A stretch of 5,591 nt of DNA from an uncultured Alphaproteobacteria bacterium (GTDB taxonomy: Bacteria; Pseudomonadota; Alphaproteobacteria; Bin95): assembly GCA_913060845.1 (NCBI GenBank), contig CAJXVF010000204.1, forward strand, positions 1 to 5,591, given 5' to 3'. Under the pieces are notes generated by a model. That model was given only the letters and a program-made list of their open reading frames with translations, was not told the DNA's origin and made no database searches. The position numbers were made by a program, and so were the translations under genes. Positions 5,552 to 5,591 of the stretch are shown here, in pieces. The first letter of the stretch is position 1. Each line of letters begins with the position of its first letter.

Positions 5552-5591
5552 CTGTCTCTTATACACATCTGACGCTGCCGACGAATAGAGA
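5552..5591 (+). other. Nextera transposase adapter plus partial i5 index (artefact)
   Basis: Bases 5552-5570 read CTGTCTCTTATACACATCT, the Tn5 mosaic end used in Nextera libraries. They are followed by GACGCTGCCGACGA (5571-5584), the reverse complement of the Read 1 adapter arm. The last seven bases, ATAGAGA, equal the start of the reverse complement of i5 index S502 (CTCTCTAT), as I recall it. This is untrimmed library sequence. It ends the flavoprotein gene artificially and creates a false stop (TAG 5586-5588). Confidence 0.98.

Noticed and set aside
5237..5566. Minus-strand open frame starting MYKRQ
   Set aside because: Its start lies in the adapter, and it is antisense to a clear flavoprotein gene.
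5552..5588. Apparent natural C-terminus SCLLYTSDAADE and stop for the flavoprotein
   Set aside because: It is translated Nextera adapter; the family needs another ~250 residues.

Overview
The window looks like one complete short contig from an alphaproteobacterium with moderately high GC. The main clues are an ECF sigma factor/ChrR anti-sigma pair whose metal-ligand spacing matches Rhodobacter sphaeroides ChrR, an IspH of alphaproteobacterial type, and proteobacterial codon use. I cannot place it below class. Both ends of the contig are doubtful. The right end is Nextera sequencing adapter (5552-5591). The first ~80 bases do not match the gene they run into.

Left half: a 5'-truncated AMP-forming fatty-acyl-CoA ligase (+, to 1511) meets ispH (-, 2461-1508), the last enzyme of the MEP isoprenoid pathway. 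Their stop codons share a CTAG tetramer, so there is no intergenic space. A 111-bp divergent gap separates ispH from a predicted lipoprotein of unknown function (+, 2573-3157). That gene converges, with a 13-bp gap, on the next block.

Right half: an apparent oxidative/singlet-oxygen stress module. On the minus strand lie an ECF sigma factor gene (4857-4279), its zinc-binding ChrR-type anti-sigma factor (overlapping TGATG junction), and after 62 bp a small metal-binding cupin of the mandelonitrile-lyase-like family, which starts at TTG behind a perfect AGGAGG. Diverging on the plus strand is an FAD-dependent amine-oxidase-like flavoprotein (5016 onward), cut off by the adapter.

The 158-bp gap between the sigma gene and the flavoprotein gene holds two facing-away copies of the same promoter-like motif, TGATCT-N16-CGTA(C/G)AC, one in front of each gene. 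The simplest reading is that the sigma factor drives its own operon and the flavoprotein, while ChrR holds it inactive until singlet oxygen or a related signal arrives. In known relatives such flavoproteins head gene sets for photo-oxidative defence and membrane fatty-acid modification; the rest of any such operon lies beyond the contig end. I saw no rRNA, tRNA, CRISPR array, insertion sequence or attachment site.
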